A DNA stretch of 64,000 nucleotides from Prauserella flavalba (GTDB lineage: Bacteria; Actinomycetota; Actinomycetes; Mycobacteriales; Pseudonocardiaceae): the NCBI RefSeq assembly GCF_003202235.1, contig NZ_MASU01000005.1, positions 744,001 through 808,000 of the forward strand. Reading direction: 5' to 3'. The translations under genes and the position numbers were made by a program. The notes under the pieces are model-generated. The model was not told where the DNA came from. It made no database searches and saw only the letters and a list, made by a program, of their open reading frames with translations. Numbering within the stretch: the first letter of the stretch is position 1; each line of letters opens with the position of its first letter. Positions 17,119 to 26,106 of this stretch are shown piece by piece.

Positions 17119-18153
17119 TCAGCGCAGTGGGGCACCAGCGTGGTGGAGGTGCCGTAGCGCCTCGCGGTAGGAGGTGACGAGGCCCGTCTCGTGGTAGGGC
17201 ACGCCGATCTCGGCGCAGTAGTCGCGCACGATCGGCTGCGCGCGGCGCAGGTGCGGCGACGGCATGCTCGGGAACAGGTGGTGCTCGATCTGGTAGTTGA
17301 GCCCGCCGAGCGCGACGTCGGTGAACCAGCCGCCGCGCACGTTGCGCGAGGTGAGCACCTGACGGCGGAGGAAGTCGGGCCGCTCGTCGCCGCTGAACAT
17401 CGGCATGCCCTTGTGGTTCGGCGCGAAGATCGATCCCATGTAGACACCCCAGAGTCCCTGGTGGACGGCGATGAACACGAGGGCCTTGCCCGGGGAGAGC
17501 ACGAGGAACACGGCGGCGAGGTAGGCCACGACGTGGGTGGTGAGCAGCAGGGCCTCCAGACTGCGCCGCTTGAGCCCGGGGGAACACACGGCCCGGAAGC
17601 CCGACACGTGCAGGTTGAGACCCTCCAGTGTCAGCAGTGGGAAGAACAGGGCCGCCTGCCTGCGCCCGATGAACCGCGCCAACCCCGAGCTGTGCCGCGC
17701 CTGCCGCTGCGACCACACCAGGATGTCGGGCGCGACGTCGGGGTCGAGCTCCTCGTGGTTCGGGTTGGCGTGGTGGCGCGTGTGCTTGTCCATCCACCAG
17801 CCGTAGCTGAGGCCGATGCCGAGGTTGCCCACCAGCAGCCCGAGCGCCTCCGTCGGCCGGCGGCGCCGGAACACCTGGCGGTGGGCGAGGTCGTGCGCCA
17901 GCAGCGCGATCTGTCCGAAGAGGACGGCCAGGAACGCCGCCACCGCGAGCTGCCACCACGAGTCGCCCAGCAGGAAGAACGCCAGCCATGCGGCCGCGAA
18001 CAGCACACCCACGACGGCGAACCTGGCGACGTAGTAGCCCGGACGGCGCCGGAACAACCCGGCCTCGGAGATCCGCTGGGACAGGCGGGAGTAATCGCTG
18101 CCGCGAACGGGCGGCGCGAGGTCGTCGATAGTCACCTGCCCGAGTCTGGTCAT
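17119..18153 (-). CDS. Membrane fatty acid desaturase
   Basis: 344 residues from ATG 18153. Three histidine boxes of the acyl-lipid/acyl-CoA desaturase superfamily are present: HDLAH, HTRHH and QIEHH, the last with Gln as in front-end and mycobacterial DesA3-like desaturases. Hydrophobic stretches flank them (about 50-90 and 200-235). The enzyme inserts a double bond into a fatty acyl chain at a di-iron site. A partner reductase is not adjacent. The 3' end runs straight into the 21-bp repeat. Confidence 0.93.
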   Translation of the reverse strand: MTRLGQVTIDDLAPPVRGSDYSRLSQRISEAGLFRRRPGYYVARFAVVGVLFAAAWLAFFLLGDSWWQLAVAAFLAVLFGQIALLAHDLAHRQVFRRRRPTEALGLLVGNLGIGLSYGWWMDKHTRHHANPNHEELDPDVAPDILVWSQRQARHSSGLARFIGRRQAALFFPLLTLEGLNLHVSGFRAVCSPGLKRRSLEALLLTTHVVAYLAAVFLVLSPGKALVFIAVHQGLWGVYMGSIFAPNHKGMPMFSGDERPDFLRRQVLTSRNVRGGWFTDVALGGLNYQIEHHLFPSMPSPHLRRAQPIVRDYCAEIGVPYHETGLVTSYREALRHLHHAGAPLR

Positions 18154-18206
18154 GGCGGGCCCGCGCGATAAGCCCGCGGACACCCGCATGCGTACGGGGG
18201 CCTGCC

Positions 18207-18794
18207 CTACCTCCGGCCGGGTGCCGGGAGCCCGTCGACCACGCGGTCCACCACCCGGCGCAGGAACGCGTCGGTCACCGCCTCGCCCGTGACGAGCACG
18301 CGGAAGTAGGGCGGGCCGAGCACGGCTTCGATCACCTCGCGCGGGTCGGTCCGGCCGATCTCCCCGCGGGCGACGGCCCGTTCGACCACCGCCCCGTCGA
18401 CGCCGAGCCGGCCGGTCCAGAACGCGGCGACGGCCTCCGCGACCACCGGGTCGTGTGGTGCGAGCGCCACCGCGGCTCGCACCAGGGCCCCCACCTCGGG
18501 GGTGCGCAGGTTCGCGATGGCTGCGCGAACCAGATCGAGCAGGTCGGCGCGCAGCGAGCCGTTGTCGGGAATGGGTACCCGGGTCTCGGCCCGCTCACGG
18601 ATGGCGTCGAGCAGCAGTGCCTCACGGGTGCCCCAGCGGCGGTACACCGTGGTCTTGTGCACGCCCGCCCTGCGCGCGATGCCGTCGAGACTCAGTGCGT
18701 GGTAGCCCGCGTCGGCGAGTTCGGCGAGCGCGGCACCCAGCACGGCGGCCTTGACCTTCGCGCTGCGCCCGCCCGGGCGTGGTGCTCCCGACAT
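18207..18794 (-). CDS. TetR-family regulator
   Basis: 195 residues from ATG 18794. N-terminal helix-turn-helix: ALSLDGIARRAGVHKTTVYRRWG, then a variable ligand-binding domain. Divergent from the Tat-exported SDR gene, 95 bases away. The gap has two inverted repeats of the same form, GCRAC-N5-GTTGC, which suggests it represses both itself and the SDR. A start at 18863 would cover the first operator. Confidence 0.88.
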   Translation of the reverse strand: MSGAPRPGGRSAKVKAAVLGAALAELADAGYHALSLDGIARRAGVHKTTVYRRWGTREALLLDAIRERAETRVPIPDNGSLRADLLDLVRAAIANLRTPEVGALVRAAVALAPHDPVVAEAVAAFWTGRLGVDGAVVERAVARGEIGRTDPREVIEAVLGPPYFRVLVTGEAVTDAFLRRVVDRVVDGLPAPGRR

Positions 18795-18810
18795 GAGCGC
18801 GAAGCTTAAC

Positions 18811-18825
18811 GCAACACTTCGTTGC
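18811..18825. promoter_or_regulatory. Candidate TetR operator 1 (GCAAC-N5-GTTGC)
   Basis: GCAACACTTCGTTGC, 5-bp perfect arms with a 5-base spacer, 16 bases upstream of the tetR start. Same design as operator 2, centred 46-47 bases away. Confidence 0.6.
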
Positions 18826-18853
18826 ACGAGTGCCCGATCTTCCGGTAGAGCTA

Positions 18854-18874
18854 AAAGCGACATCGAGTTGCTTT
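18854..18874. promoter_or_regulatory. Candidate TetR operator 2 (GCGAC-N5-GTTGC core)
   Basis: AAAGCGAC-ATCGA-GTTGCTTT: arms match 7 of 8 bases with a 5-base spacer. It ends 15 bases before the SDR start, where binding would block transcription or translation. Confidence 0.6.
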
Positions 18875-18889
18875 AGTCAGGAGTTCCCC

Positions 18890-19807
18890 ATGACGCACGA
18901 ACACAGCAGACGCGCGGTCCTCGGCGGAGTGGCCGGCGCGGGAGCGGTCGCGGGCCTCACGGCACTGGCACCGTCGGCGGTGGCCGACGAGCAGCCGTTC
19001 CAGGGCAGGCAGGCCCGGCCGTTCGAGGGCAAGATCGTGCAGATCACCGGCGCCACCTCGGGAATCGGAGAGGCCACCGCGAAGGCCTTCGCCGCGGCGG
19101 GCGCGAAGGTCGCTTTCTGCGGCAGGCGCAGGAACCTCGGCCGCGAGGTCGAGCGCGCGATCCGCGAGTCCGGCGGCGAGGCGACCTACACACACGCCGA
19201 CGTCCGCGATCCCCGGTCCGTCCAGCGGTTCGTCGACGGCGCCGTCCGGCGCTACGGCGGCCTCGACATCGCCTTCAACAACGCGGGCATCCAGTACTCG
19301 GCGCGGCTGCACGAGACCACGCTCGAGCAGTGGGACGACCTCATGGACACCAACGCGCGCGGGGTCTTCCTGGCGATGAAGTATCAGATCCCGCACCTGA
19401 TCGACGCGGGCGGCGGGCAGGTCATCGTCAACTCGTCGGTGGGCGCCGTCGTGGGACGGCCCGAGCTCTCGCTGTACCAGGCGAGCAAGCAGGCGGTTCA
19501 GGCGCTCGTGCAGTCGGCGGCGCTCGAATACGGCGGGCACGGCATCCGCGTCAACGCGATCCTGCCCGGCATCACCGACACGCCGATGATCCGCCCGCCG
19601 GAGCTCGACGACGCGACGTGGGAGCAGGCGAAGGTCGCGCTCGGCCAGCTCAACGTCGACGGGCTGAAAACCGTCGCCACTCCCGACCAGATCGCACAGG
19701 CCGTGCTGGCGATGGCGGCGCCCGGGTTCGGCTACCTCACCGGCGTCTCGCTCCCCGTCGACGGAGGCGTCGCGGCGGGCCGCCGGATGCTCCTGCCGGA
19801 GCGGTGA
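18890..19807 (+). CDS. Tat-signal-bearing short-chain dehydrogenase
   Basis: 305 residues from ATG 18890, preceded by a CAGGAG ribosome site. The first 35 residues look like a twin-arginine signal (SRRAVLGGVAGAGAVAGL...ALAPSAVADE), unusual for an SDR because most are cytosolic. The Rossmann motif TGATSGIGEATAK, NNAG, catalytic Ser (NSSVG) and YQASK follow. It would fold with its NAD(P) cofactor before Tat export. Substrate unknown; controlled by the divergent TetR gene. Confidence 0.88.
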   Translation: MTHEHSRRAVLGGVAGAGAVAGLTALAPSAVADEQPFQGRQARPFEGKIVQITGATSGIGEATAKAFAAAGAKVAFCGRRRNLGREVERAIRESGGEATYTHADVRDPRSVQRFVDGAVRRYGGLDIAFNNAGIQYSARLHETTLEQWDDLMDTNARGVFLAMKYQIPHLIDAGGGQVIVNSSVGAVVGRPELSLYQASKQAVQALVQSAALEYGGHGIRVNAILPGITDTPMIRPPELDDATWEQAKVALGQLNVDGLKTVATPDQIAQAVLAMAAPGFGYLTGVSLPVDGGVAAGRRMLLPER

Positions 19808-19808
19808 A

Positions 19809-22085
19809 CTAGAGCGGCGGACGCAGGATCCGCACGGGCGGTGGGGTGGCGTCGTAGCGCTCCACCTGCACCCTGGCGTGCTGGCCGGAGCAGCCCTGGG
19901 CCAGCCGCGACGTGGGCACGTCCTCGGTGAGCACGTTCGGGTTTCCGTGCACGCACAGCGATCCACCTGGCTGTGCGGGATCGTCGAGCGGATCGAACCA
20001 CGCGCCCGTGGCGAGTACCGCGACGCCGCGCCGCACTCCGTCGTTCAGCCGCGCACCGGCCAGGCACGCGCCCCGGCCGTTGAAGACCCGCACGACGTCG
20101 CCGTCCGCGATACCGCGCTCGGCGGCGTCCCCCGGGTGCAGCTCGATCGGCTCCCGGCCCCGCACCTTGGCCGCCTGGCTCGTCGCGCCGACGTCGCCCT
20201 GCCCGTGCAGCCGCGTACGGGGCTGGTTGGCGATCAGCCACAGTGGATGTTCCACATCGGACTCCGGCTCCAGCCACACGGGATGGCCGGGGCAGTCGGG
20301 ATAACCGAAACCGGCCACTGTGGACGAGAACAGTTCGATCCGTCCGCTCGGCGTGTGCAACGGCCGCCGCACGGGATCGGCGCGGAAGGCGGCGAAGGGC
20401 GTCGGCTGCTCGGCCGCGGTGGGGAGCCGCCACTCGCCGTCGGCCCAGAACCGGCCGAACGGCGGCGCGTCGTGCCCGCGCTCGGCGAGCCGCCCGCGCC
20501 ACCCCTCGTAGAGGTGGACGATCCACTCGCGGGCGGTCCTGCCCTCGGTGAACCGCTCGCCCACGCCGAGCCGTTGGGCGATCCCGGCGAGGATCGTGTA
20601 GTCGTCGCGTGCCTCGCCGACCGGGTCGAGCACACGGTGCATCGCGATCAGGTGGGTGTCGCGGCGACCGGAGCCCAGATCCTCGCGCTCGAGCGGCGTG
20701 GTGGCCGGCAGGACGATGTCGGCGTGCCGGGCCGTAGCCGTCCAATGTGGCTCGTGCACGACGATGGTGTCCGGCCTGGCGAACGCGCGGCGGAGACGGT
20801 TGAGGTCCTGGTGGTGGTGGAACGGGTTGCCGCCCGCCCAGTAGACGAGCCGGATGTCCGGATAGTGGTGGGTGGCGCCGTTGTAGTCGTAGCGCTCGCC
20901 GGGGCGCAGCAGCAGGTCCGCGATGCGGGCGACCGGGATGAAGGTCCGCACCGGATTGTGTCCCTGCGGCAGCGTCGGCAAGGGCAGCAGCGGGCCGTCG
21001 TCGCCGACGTCGCCGATCGAGCCGTAGCCGTGGCCGAATCCGCCACCGGGCAGGCCGATCTGGCCGAGCATGGCCGCGAGCAGCAGCCCCGCCCACACCG
21101 GCTGCTCACCGTGCCGCGTGCGCTGCAGCGACCACGAGACCGTGACGAGCGTGCGGCCCTCGGCCATCCTCCTGGCGAGCGCGCGGATCTCCGCCGCGGA
21201 GATGCCGCACCGCACCGCGGCCCACTCGGCGTCCTTCACGGTGCCGTCGGCGCCGAGGAGGTAGCCGGCGACCGTGTCGAACCCCGTGCAGTAGCGGTCG
21301 AGGAAGGTGGCGTCGTGCCGGTTCTCGGTGAGCAGCGTGTGCGCCAGGCCGAGCATGAGCGCGACGTCGGACGCGGGGACGATCGGGTACCAGCGGGCCC
21401 GTGGCGTCTTCGGCACGTCGTCGGCGAGCGGGCTGACCACGGCCAGCTCCACCCCGGACTCGCCGATCGTGCCCAGCGCCGTCGCCGTCGGGTGCTCGGT
21501 GTTGCCGCCCGGCGTCACCGAGACGTTCTTGAGCGGCAGGCCACCGAAGGCCACCACCAGGTCCGTGTTCGCCGCGATCGTGCCCCACGTATCGGCGCGG
21601 TACAGCAGCGTGCCCGCGTCGCCGACGAGGTGCGGCAGCAGCACCGCCGACGTGCCGTGGCTGTAGGTGTCGCGCGAGGCCGTGTAGCCGCCGAGGACGT
21701 TGAGCAGCCGGTGCAGCTGGCTCTGTGTGTGGTGGAAGCGGCCCGCGCTGCCCCAGCCGTAGGAACCACCGAAGATCGCCCCGTTGCCGTGTTCGCGGCG
21801 GACGCGGTCCAGCTCGGCGGCGACCAGCTCGGTCGCCGTCTCCCACGACACCTCCACGAACTCGTCGGCGCCCCGGTGCTCGCTCGGCCCCGGCCCGCGC
21901 TCCAGCCAGCCGCGGCGGATCGCAGGCCTGCGCACGCGGGTGGGGTGCCGGACGCTGCCCGCGACGTTGCCCAGCAGCGGGGACGGCTGCCGGTCCAGCG
22001 GATGCGGGGCGATCTCCAGCTCGCCGGACGCGGTGGTCCGCGCGCGGAACGCACCCCAGTGCGAGGTGGTGGGGGACCAGCTCAT
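19809..22085 (-). CDS. Molybdopterin S/N-oxide reductase (BisC/TorA/DMSO reductase type)
   Basis: 758 residues. There is no N-terminal 4Fe-4S cysteine set and no clear Tat signal, which fits cytosolic biotin sulfoxide reductase-like enzymes. GGSYGWGSAGRFHHTQSQLHR contains the Ser that ligates molybdenum in this family, followed by bis-MGD-binding segments (LVVAFGGLPLKN, WAGGNPFHHHQDLNRL, LIANQPRTRLHGQGD). It reduces biotin or methionine sulfoxide, or TMAO-like N-oxides. Its stop lies one base from the convergent SDR stop. A minimum of regulation is visible. Confidence 0.9.
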   Translation of the reverse strand: MSWSPTTSHWGAFRARTTASGELEIAPHPLDRQPSPLLGNVAGSVRHPTRVRRPAIRRGWLERGPGPSEHRGADEFVEVSWETATELVAAELDRVRREHGNGAIFGGSYGWGSAGRFHHTQSQLHRLLNVLGGYTASRDTYSHGTSAVLLPHLVGDAGTLLYRADTWGTIAANTDLVVAFGGLPLKNVSVTPGGNTEHPTATALGTIGESGVELAVVSPLADDVPKTPRARWYPIVPASDVALMLGLAHTLLTENRHDATFLDRYCTGFDTVAGYLLGADGTVKDAEWAAVRCGISAAEIRALARRMAEGRTLVTVSWSLQRTRHGEQPVWAGLLLAAMLGQIGLPGGGFGHGYGSIGDVGDDGPLLPLPTLPQGHNPVRTFIPVARIADLLLRPGERYDYNGATHHYPDIRLVYWAGGNPFHHHQDLNRLRRAFARPDTIVVHEPHWTATARHADIVLPATTPLEREDLGSGRRDTHLIAMHRVLDPVGEARDDYTILAGIAQRLGVGERFTEGRTAREWIVHLYEGWRGRLAERGHDAPPFGRFWADGEWRLPTAAEQPTPFAAFRADPVRRPLHTPSGRIELFSSTVAGFGYPDCPGHPVWLEPESDVEHPLWLIANQPRTRLHGQGDVGATSQAAKVRGREPIELHPGDAAERGIADGDVVRVFNGRGACLAGARLNDGVRRGVAVLATGAWFDPLDDPAQPGGSLCVHGNPNVLTEDVPTSRLAQGCSGQHARVQVERYDATPPPVRILRPPL

Positions 22086-22130
22086 GCCGGAGTCAGCGCG
22101 ACCGTGCTGCGTGCCATGCGGTCACGATAG

Positions 22131-22171
22131 GCCGGTGGGCTGCCCGGCACCGCGCCGGGCAGCCCACCGGC
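22131..22171 (-). terminator. 18-bp perfect hairpin after the GDPD gene
   Basis: Arms 22131-22148 and 22154-22171 are perfect inverted copies with loop ACCGC. It starts four bases beyond the GDPD stop, in the transcript of that leftward gene, and separates it from the molybdopterin reductase. Confidence 0.85.
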
Positions 22172-22175
22172 GCGC

Positions 22176-23570
22176 TCAGCGGCCGACGCGGTCGAACTGC
22201 AGGTAGTCCAGGTTGAAGTTCTGGTAGGCGTTCTCGTTCATCCGCACCACGAACTCATGGTCGCCCTTGCCGAGGTGGCGCCGCTCCAGCGGCTGCACCT
22301 CGAACGCCTCGTGGTGGGTGGTGTTGCCGATCGAGAACGGCCCGCTCTCGGTGTGGCCCCAGTCGAGCGTGATCGTGCCGGCGGGGGAGTAGGGCGAGGA
22401 GACGCGCGCGGAGACGTCGTACACGCCGGCCTTCTCGACGGTGACGGTGTACTTCAGCCACTCGCCCGCCCTGATCCAGTTGACGGCGATGGCGCCCTCC
22501 AGATCGCAGATGTCGACGCCCTCGTCGAGACGCGCCACGGTGCAGCGGTTCGGGTCGAGGTCGTGGTAGCCCACGCCCTCCCCGCCAGGGGCGAAGTCCT
22601 CGGCCTGGACGCGGATCGACCGGTTGCCGGGCAGCTTGCCGTACCGGTCGAGGTCGCCGCCGTCGCGCCAGTAGCCGAGCGCCTCGACGTTGTCGGTCTG
22701 GATCATGCTCGCGCCGTAGCGCTGCACGACCGTACGCCAGCCGAGCCGCTCGTCGCGCAGCGACGCCTCGTCGGTGTGGTCGATCGCGAGGTTCTTCCAC
22801 ATCGTGTTGATCCAGATCCTGCTGTCCTCGCGGATCTTCGCGAGTGTGGCGGGCTGGACCTGCGGGTCGGCGGCGTCGTCGAACACGACCTCGTACGCCA
22901 CGGGCTGCCTGCCGGGGAACGTGCCGACGACGCCCGCCGTGGCGTCGTTGATGATGTGCATGTACAGAATGGCCGGATCCTTCGCCATGAACGCCGCCGC
23001 CTCGGCGACCGTCGGGCTGCCCTTGAACAGGCCGTGGTCGACCGTCCCGGTCCGGCGCAGCACCTCGTACATCTGCTCACGCACGGGCCAGCCCTTGTCG
23101 AGGTTCACCATCGCCCTGTCCTTGACGGCGAGCATGGCCTCCTCGAACGTCGGCACCGTGTGCGACGTGAGCGGAGCCTGCGCGCCGCCGAGGCCCTTCT
23201 TGAGGCGGAGCGACTTGACCTGCGCGAGCGTGAGCTCAGACACCTTGCCGGTGCCGTTGGTCGTGCGATTCACCGTCTCGTCGTGCATGAGGACGAGGTG
23301 ACCGTCGCGCGTGGGCCGCACGTCGATCTCCACGATCTCGGCGCCGTCGGCGATGGCGTGCCGGATGGCCGCGAGCGAGTTCTCGGGTGCGTCCCGCCAC
23401 TGCCCGCGATGGGCGGCGATCAGCAGGGGAGCGCCGGGGTCGTGGCGCAGCAGCCGGTCGTGGATGCGGTCGAGGCTGGTGGGGCCGGCGGCCGACGCGG
23501 GCCCGGCGACCAGCGAGGCGAACACGGCGACAATCGCCGCGAGGAGGACGAGTCGGATTCTTCGGACCAT
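22176..23570 (-). CDS. Secreted glycerophosphodiester phosphodiesterase with C-terminal CBM6-like domain
   Basis: 464 residues. A signal peptide (about 1-27) precedes a GDPD TIM barrel (about 45-310) with both catalytic histidines in IAAHRGQWRDAPENS and LMHDETVNRTTNGTG, and EIDVRPTRDG supplying metal ligands. Residues about 320-464 form a jelly-roll of the CBM6 type (RVQAEDFAPGGEGVGYHDLD ... AGEWLKYTVTVEKAGVYDVSARV). The fusion suggests the phosphodiesterase is targeted to a carbohydrate such as a teichoic acid or cell-wall glycan. Confidence 0.9.
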   Translation of the reverse strand: MVRRIRLVLLAAIVAVFASLVAGPASAAGPTSLDRIHDRLLRHDPGAPLLIAAHRGQWRDAPENSLAAIRHAIADGAEIVEIDVRPTRDGHLVLMHDETVNRTTNGTGKVSELTLAQVKSLRLKKGLGGAQAPLTSHTVPTFEEAMLAVKDRAMVNLDKGWPVREQMYEVLRRTGTVDHGLFKGSPTVAEAAAFMAKDPAILYMHIINDATAGVVGTFPGRQPVAYEVVFDDAADPQVQPATLAKIREDSRIWINTMWKNLAIDHTDEASLRDERLGWRTVVQRYGASMIQTDNVEALGYWRDGGDLDRYGKLPGNRSIRVQAEDFAPGGEGVGYHDLDPNRCTVARLDEGVDICDLEGAIAVNWIRAGEWLKYTVTVEKAGVYDVSARVSSPYSPAGTITLDWGHTESGPFSIGNTTHHEAFEVQPLERRHLGKGDHEFVVRMNENAYQNFNLDYLQFDRVGR

Positions 23571-23697
23571 GAGCGGTGAGTCTCGCCCGGCCGGTTATCC
23601 GGGCCGTGAACGCTCGCGGGGTGTTTTGCTGAACGCGGGATAGATCTTGATACTCCTTGGACGGCGAGTAGGCACGCGGACGGAGAGTGAGCACGCG

Positions 23698-24453
23698 ATG
23701 AGCAAGGTGGCCCTGGACAACGACGGCGGGCAGTGGACCCTGACCCTGACCGACCCGGATCGGCGCAACTGCCTCGACGAGGCGATGATCCGGGAACTCG
23801 GGGACGCCGTGTCGGCCGTCGCCGCCGAACCCGGCGCGAGGACGCTCGTCGTCGCGGGAGAGGGCACCGCGTTCTGCGCGGGTGCCGACCTGCCCGCCCT
23901 GTTCGGGGAGGCCGCGGGCCGCTCGGTCGGGGACCTGCGTGGCCATTTGCACAACGTCTACGACAGCTTCCTGCGGCTGCGGGCGCTGAAGATCCCGACC
24001 ATCGCGGCCGTGCAGGGCGCGGCCGTCGGCGCCGGGCTCAACCTCGCGATGGCGTGCGACGTCCGCATCGCCGGTCCGCGGGCGTCGTTCGCGGCCACGT
24101 TCTCGAAGATCGGCCTGCACCCCGGTGGCGGCTGCACGTGGTTCCTCGTGGACGCGCTCGGCCCGCAGAAGGCGCTCGCGCTGCTGCTCGACGGCGGCGC
24201 GCTCGACGGCGAGGAGGCCGTCCGGCAGGGGCTCGCGCTGGCGCTGGCCGACGACCCGCTCGCCGCCGCCCACGAGAAGGCCGCCCGGTGGGCGGCCCTG
24301 GACCCGGCGCTCGCCCGCGACATCAAGTCCGCGGTCGGCGTGGCGCGTTCCGACGACTTCGGCGCGACCCTGGAGTTCGAGTCGTGGGCGCAGGCGTCGT
24401 CGGCCACCGGGCCCGCGATCCAGGAGGTCGTCGCGCGGTTCCGCAAATCGTGA
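23698..24453 (+). CDS. Enoyl-CoA hydratase/isomerase family protein
   Basis: 251 residues from ATG 23698. Crotonase-fold oxyanion-hole segments FCAGADLPALFG and VQGAAVGAGLNLAMACD are intact. At the region that often holds the second catalytic Glu it reads KIGLHPGGGCTWFL, with Gly in place of Glu, so classical hydration is uncertain and isomerase or another crotonase activity is possible. The next gene starts inside its stop codon (GTGA), an unusual pairing with a kinase-like protein. Confidence 0.88.
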   Translation: MSKVALDNDGGQWTLTLTDPDRRNCLDEAMIRELGDAVSAVAAEPGARTLVVAGEGTAFCAGADLPALFGEAAGRSVGDLRGHLHNVYDSFLRLRALKIPTIAAVQGAAVGAGLNLAMACDVRIAGPRASFAATFSKIGLHPGGGCTWFLVDALGPQKALALLLDGGALDGEEAVRQGLALALADDPLAAAHEKAARWAALDPALARDIKSAVGVARSDDFGATLEFESWAQASSATGPAIQEVVARFRKS

Positions 24454-25472
24454 CCTCGCGGGCGGCCGGGCACAAGGCCGTCAAGACCGCGCTGTCCCGG
24501 CTCGACGACCGGCGGCTTGCCGAGCTCGTCGGCCAGGCGCGCCCGCTCGGCTCCGGCATCGGCGGGACGTCGGCGCTGCTGGACGTGGAGGGCGTTCGCG
24601 TGTTCGTCAAGCGGGTGCCGCTGACCGATCTCGAACGCCTCCCCGGGCGGCTCGGCTCCACGGCCAACGTCTTCGGGCTTCCGGTGTGCTACCAGTACGG
24701 CATCGGCTCGGCGGGGTTCGGCGCGTGGCGCGAGCTGGCCGCTCACGTCCTGACCACGGACTGGGTCCTGGGCGGGCACAGTCCGAGCTTCCCGCTGCTG
24801 CACCAGTGGCGCGTGCTGCCGAGAACCGCGACGACGGAGCCCGGGCCCGGCGAGCCCGCGGAGTTGGAACGTGCGGTCGCGTTCTGGGACGGCTCACCGG
24901 CCGTGCGGGCCCGGCTCGAGGCCGTCGCGAACGCCTCGGCCGACGTGGTCCTCTTCCTCGAGTACGTCCCGTGGAGCCTGCACGACTGGCTGGCCGCGCA
25001 GGTCGCACTCGGCGACGAAGCCGTCGAGGCGGCGTGCGCGCTGGTCGGCCGCGAGCTCGGCGCGGCGGTGTCGGCGATGGGCGCTGGGGGCCTGCACCAC
25101 TTCGACGTCCATTTCCGCAACGTGCTCACCGATGGGGAGCACCTGTACGTCGGGGACTTCGGGCTCGCGGTGTCCCCACGCTTCGCCCTGTCGCGCGAGG
25201 AGCTGGGCTTCCTGGCGGCCAACGCCACCCACGACCGGCACTACGCGGCGGCGCAGTGGGTCAACTGGCTCGTGACCGCGCTGTGCCGTCCTCCGGAGCG
25301 CAACGAGTTCATCCGGTACTGCGCCGAGGGCGGCGACCCCGGGTACCTCGTGCCGTCGGCTGCGGCGGCGATCCGGCGGCACGCCCGGGAGACGGTGGTC
25401 GTGAACGACTTCTACCGCAGGCTGTACCTGGAGAGCCGGGGCACGCCGTACCCGGCGGAGCTGCTCAGCTGA
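24450..25472 (+). CDS. Protein-kinase-like phosphotransferase
   Basis: 340 residues from GTG 24450, overlapping the crotonase stop by 4 bases. The kinase fold is shown by RVFVKRVPL (ATP-binding Lys), HHFDVHFRNVL (catalytic Asp219, Asn) and VGDFGLAVS (metal-binding Asp236, a DFG motif). The Gly-rich loop is degenerate (GSGIGGTSALL). There is no membrane segment or sensor domain, so it resembles small-molecule or atypical bacterial kinases more than Ser/Thr receptor kinases. Substrate unknown. Its 3' end overlaps the convergent tetR stop by 8 bases. Confidence 0.8.
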   Translation: MTSRAAGHKAVKTALSRLDDRRLAELVGQARPLGSGIGGTSALLDVEGVRVFVKRVPLTDLERLPGRLGSTANVFGLPVCYQYGIGSAGFGAWRELAAHVLTTDWVLGGHSPSFPLLHQWRVLPRTATTEPGPGEPAELERAVAFWDGSPAVRARLEAVANASADVVLFLEYVPWSLHDWLAAQVALGDEAVEAACALVGRELGAAVSAMGAGGLHHFDVHFRNVLTDGEHLYVGDFGLAVSPRFALSREELGFLAANATHDRHYAAAQWVNWLVTALCRPPERNEFIRYCAEGGDPGYLVPSAAAAIRRHARETVVVNDFYRRLYLESRGTPYPAELLS

Positions 25473-26061
25473 ACAGGCGGTCGAGCCGGTAGTCCACCAG
25501 CTCGACCGCCTCGGCGGCGGTGTAGGTGCCGATGAGGATGCCGGGCGCCAGTCCGCTGACCATCGCGAGCAGCGAGTCGAGCTCACGCCGGACATCGAGT
25601 CCCTTGTGGACCGTGCCCCGGTCCTGTGCCGTGGTCAGCACCGGGACGAGCCTGCTCGCGAGCTCGTGCGGGATGCGGTTGTTGAGCGCCGCGATCTCCG
25701 GGTCGGTGATGCTTAGCGTCAGGTAGGCGCCGTGCACCGTGCTCAGCCTCCGGCTGTGCTCGTCGACCGGCAGTACGCCGACCAGGCAGGCCCGCAGGAT
25801 CGCCTTCGGGTCCCTGCTCGGCAGCACCTCAGCCAGCTCGGCCTGGATCCGGGCCGAGGCCACCTCGGTCAGCCGGGCCAGCCCGTAGCGGACCATCTCG
25901 TCCTTGGTGGTGAAGTAGTACTGCACGAGGTTCATGGAGATCCCGGCCTCGGCGGCGACCCTGCGCAGCGTCACCGCGCGCAGTCCCTCGACGGCGGCGA
26001 CGCGCCAGAGCGCCTCGGCGATCTCGCGACGCCGTTGCTCGTGATCAACCCGCTTCGGCAC
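25465..26061 (-). CDS. TetR-family regulator of the adjacent hydrolase
   Basis: 198 residues from GTG 26061, which has a GGGAGA site at good spacing; ATG 26079 is an alternative start adding six residues. HTH: VTLRRVAAEAGISMNLVQYYFTTKDEM. The C-terminal domain is of the BetI-like TetR_C type. Divergent from the alpha/beta hydrolase gene with a 26-bp inverted repeat in between. Confidence 0.9.
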   Translation of the reverse strand: MPKRVDHEQRRREIAEALWRVAAVEGLRAVTLRRVAAEAGISMNLVQYYFTTKDEMVRYGLARLTEVASARIQAELAEVLPSRDPKAILRACLVGVLPVDEHSRRLSTVHGAYLTLSITDPEIAALNNRIPHELASRLVPVLTTAQDRGTVHKGLDVRRELDSLLAMVSGLAPGILIGTYTAAEAVELVDYRLDRLFS

Positions 26062-26106
26062 GGCGTCACTCTCCCACATCGCTGCTTGTCGTCCGGCACA
26101 ACTGTC

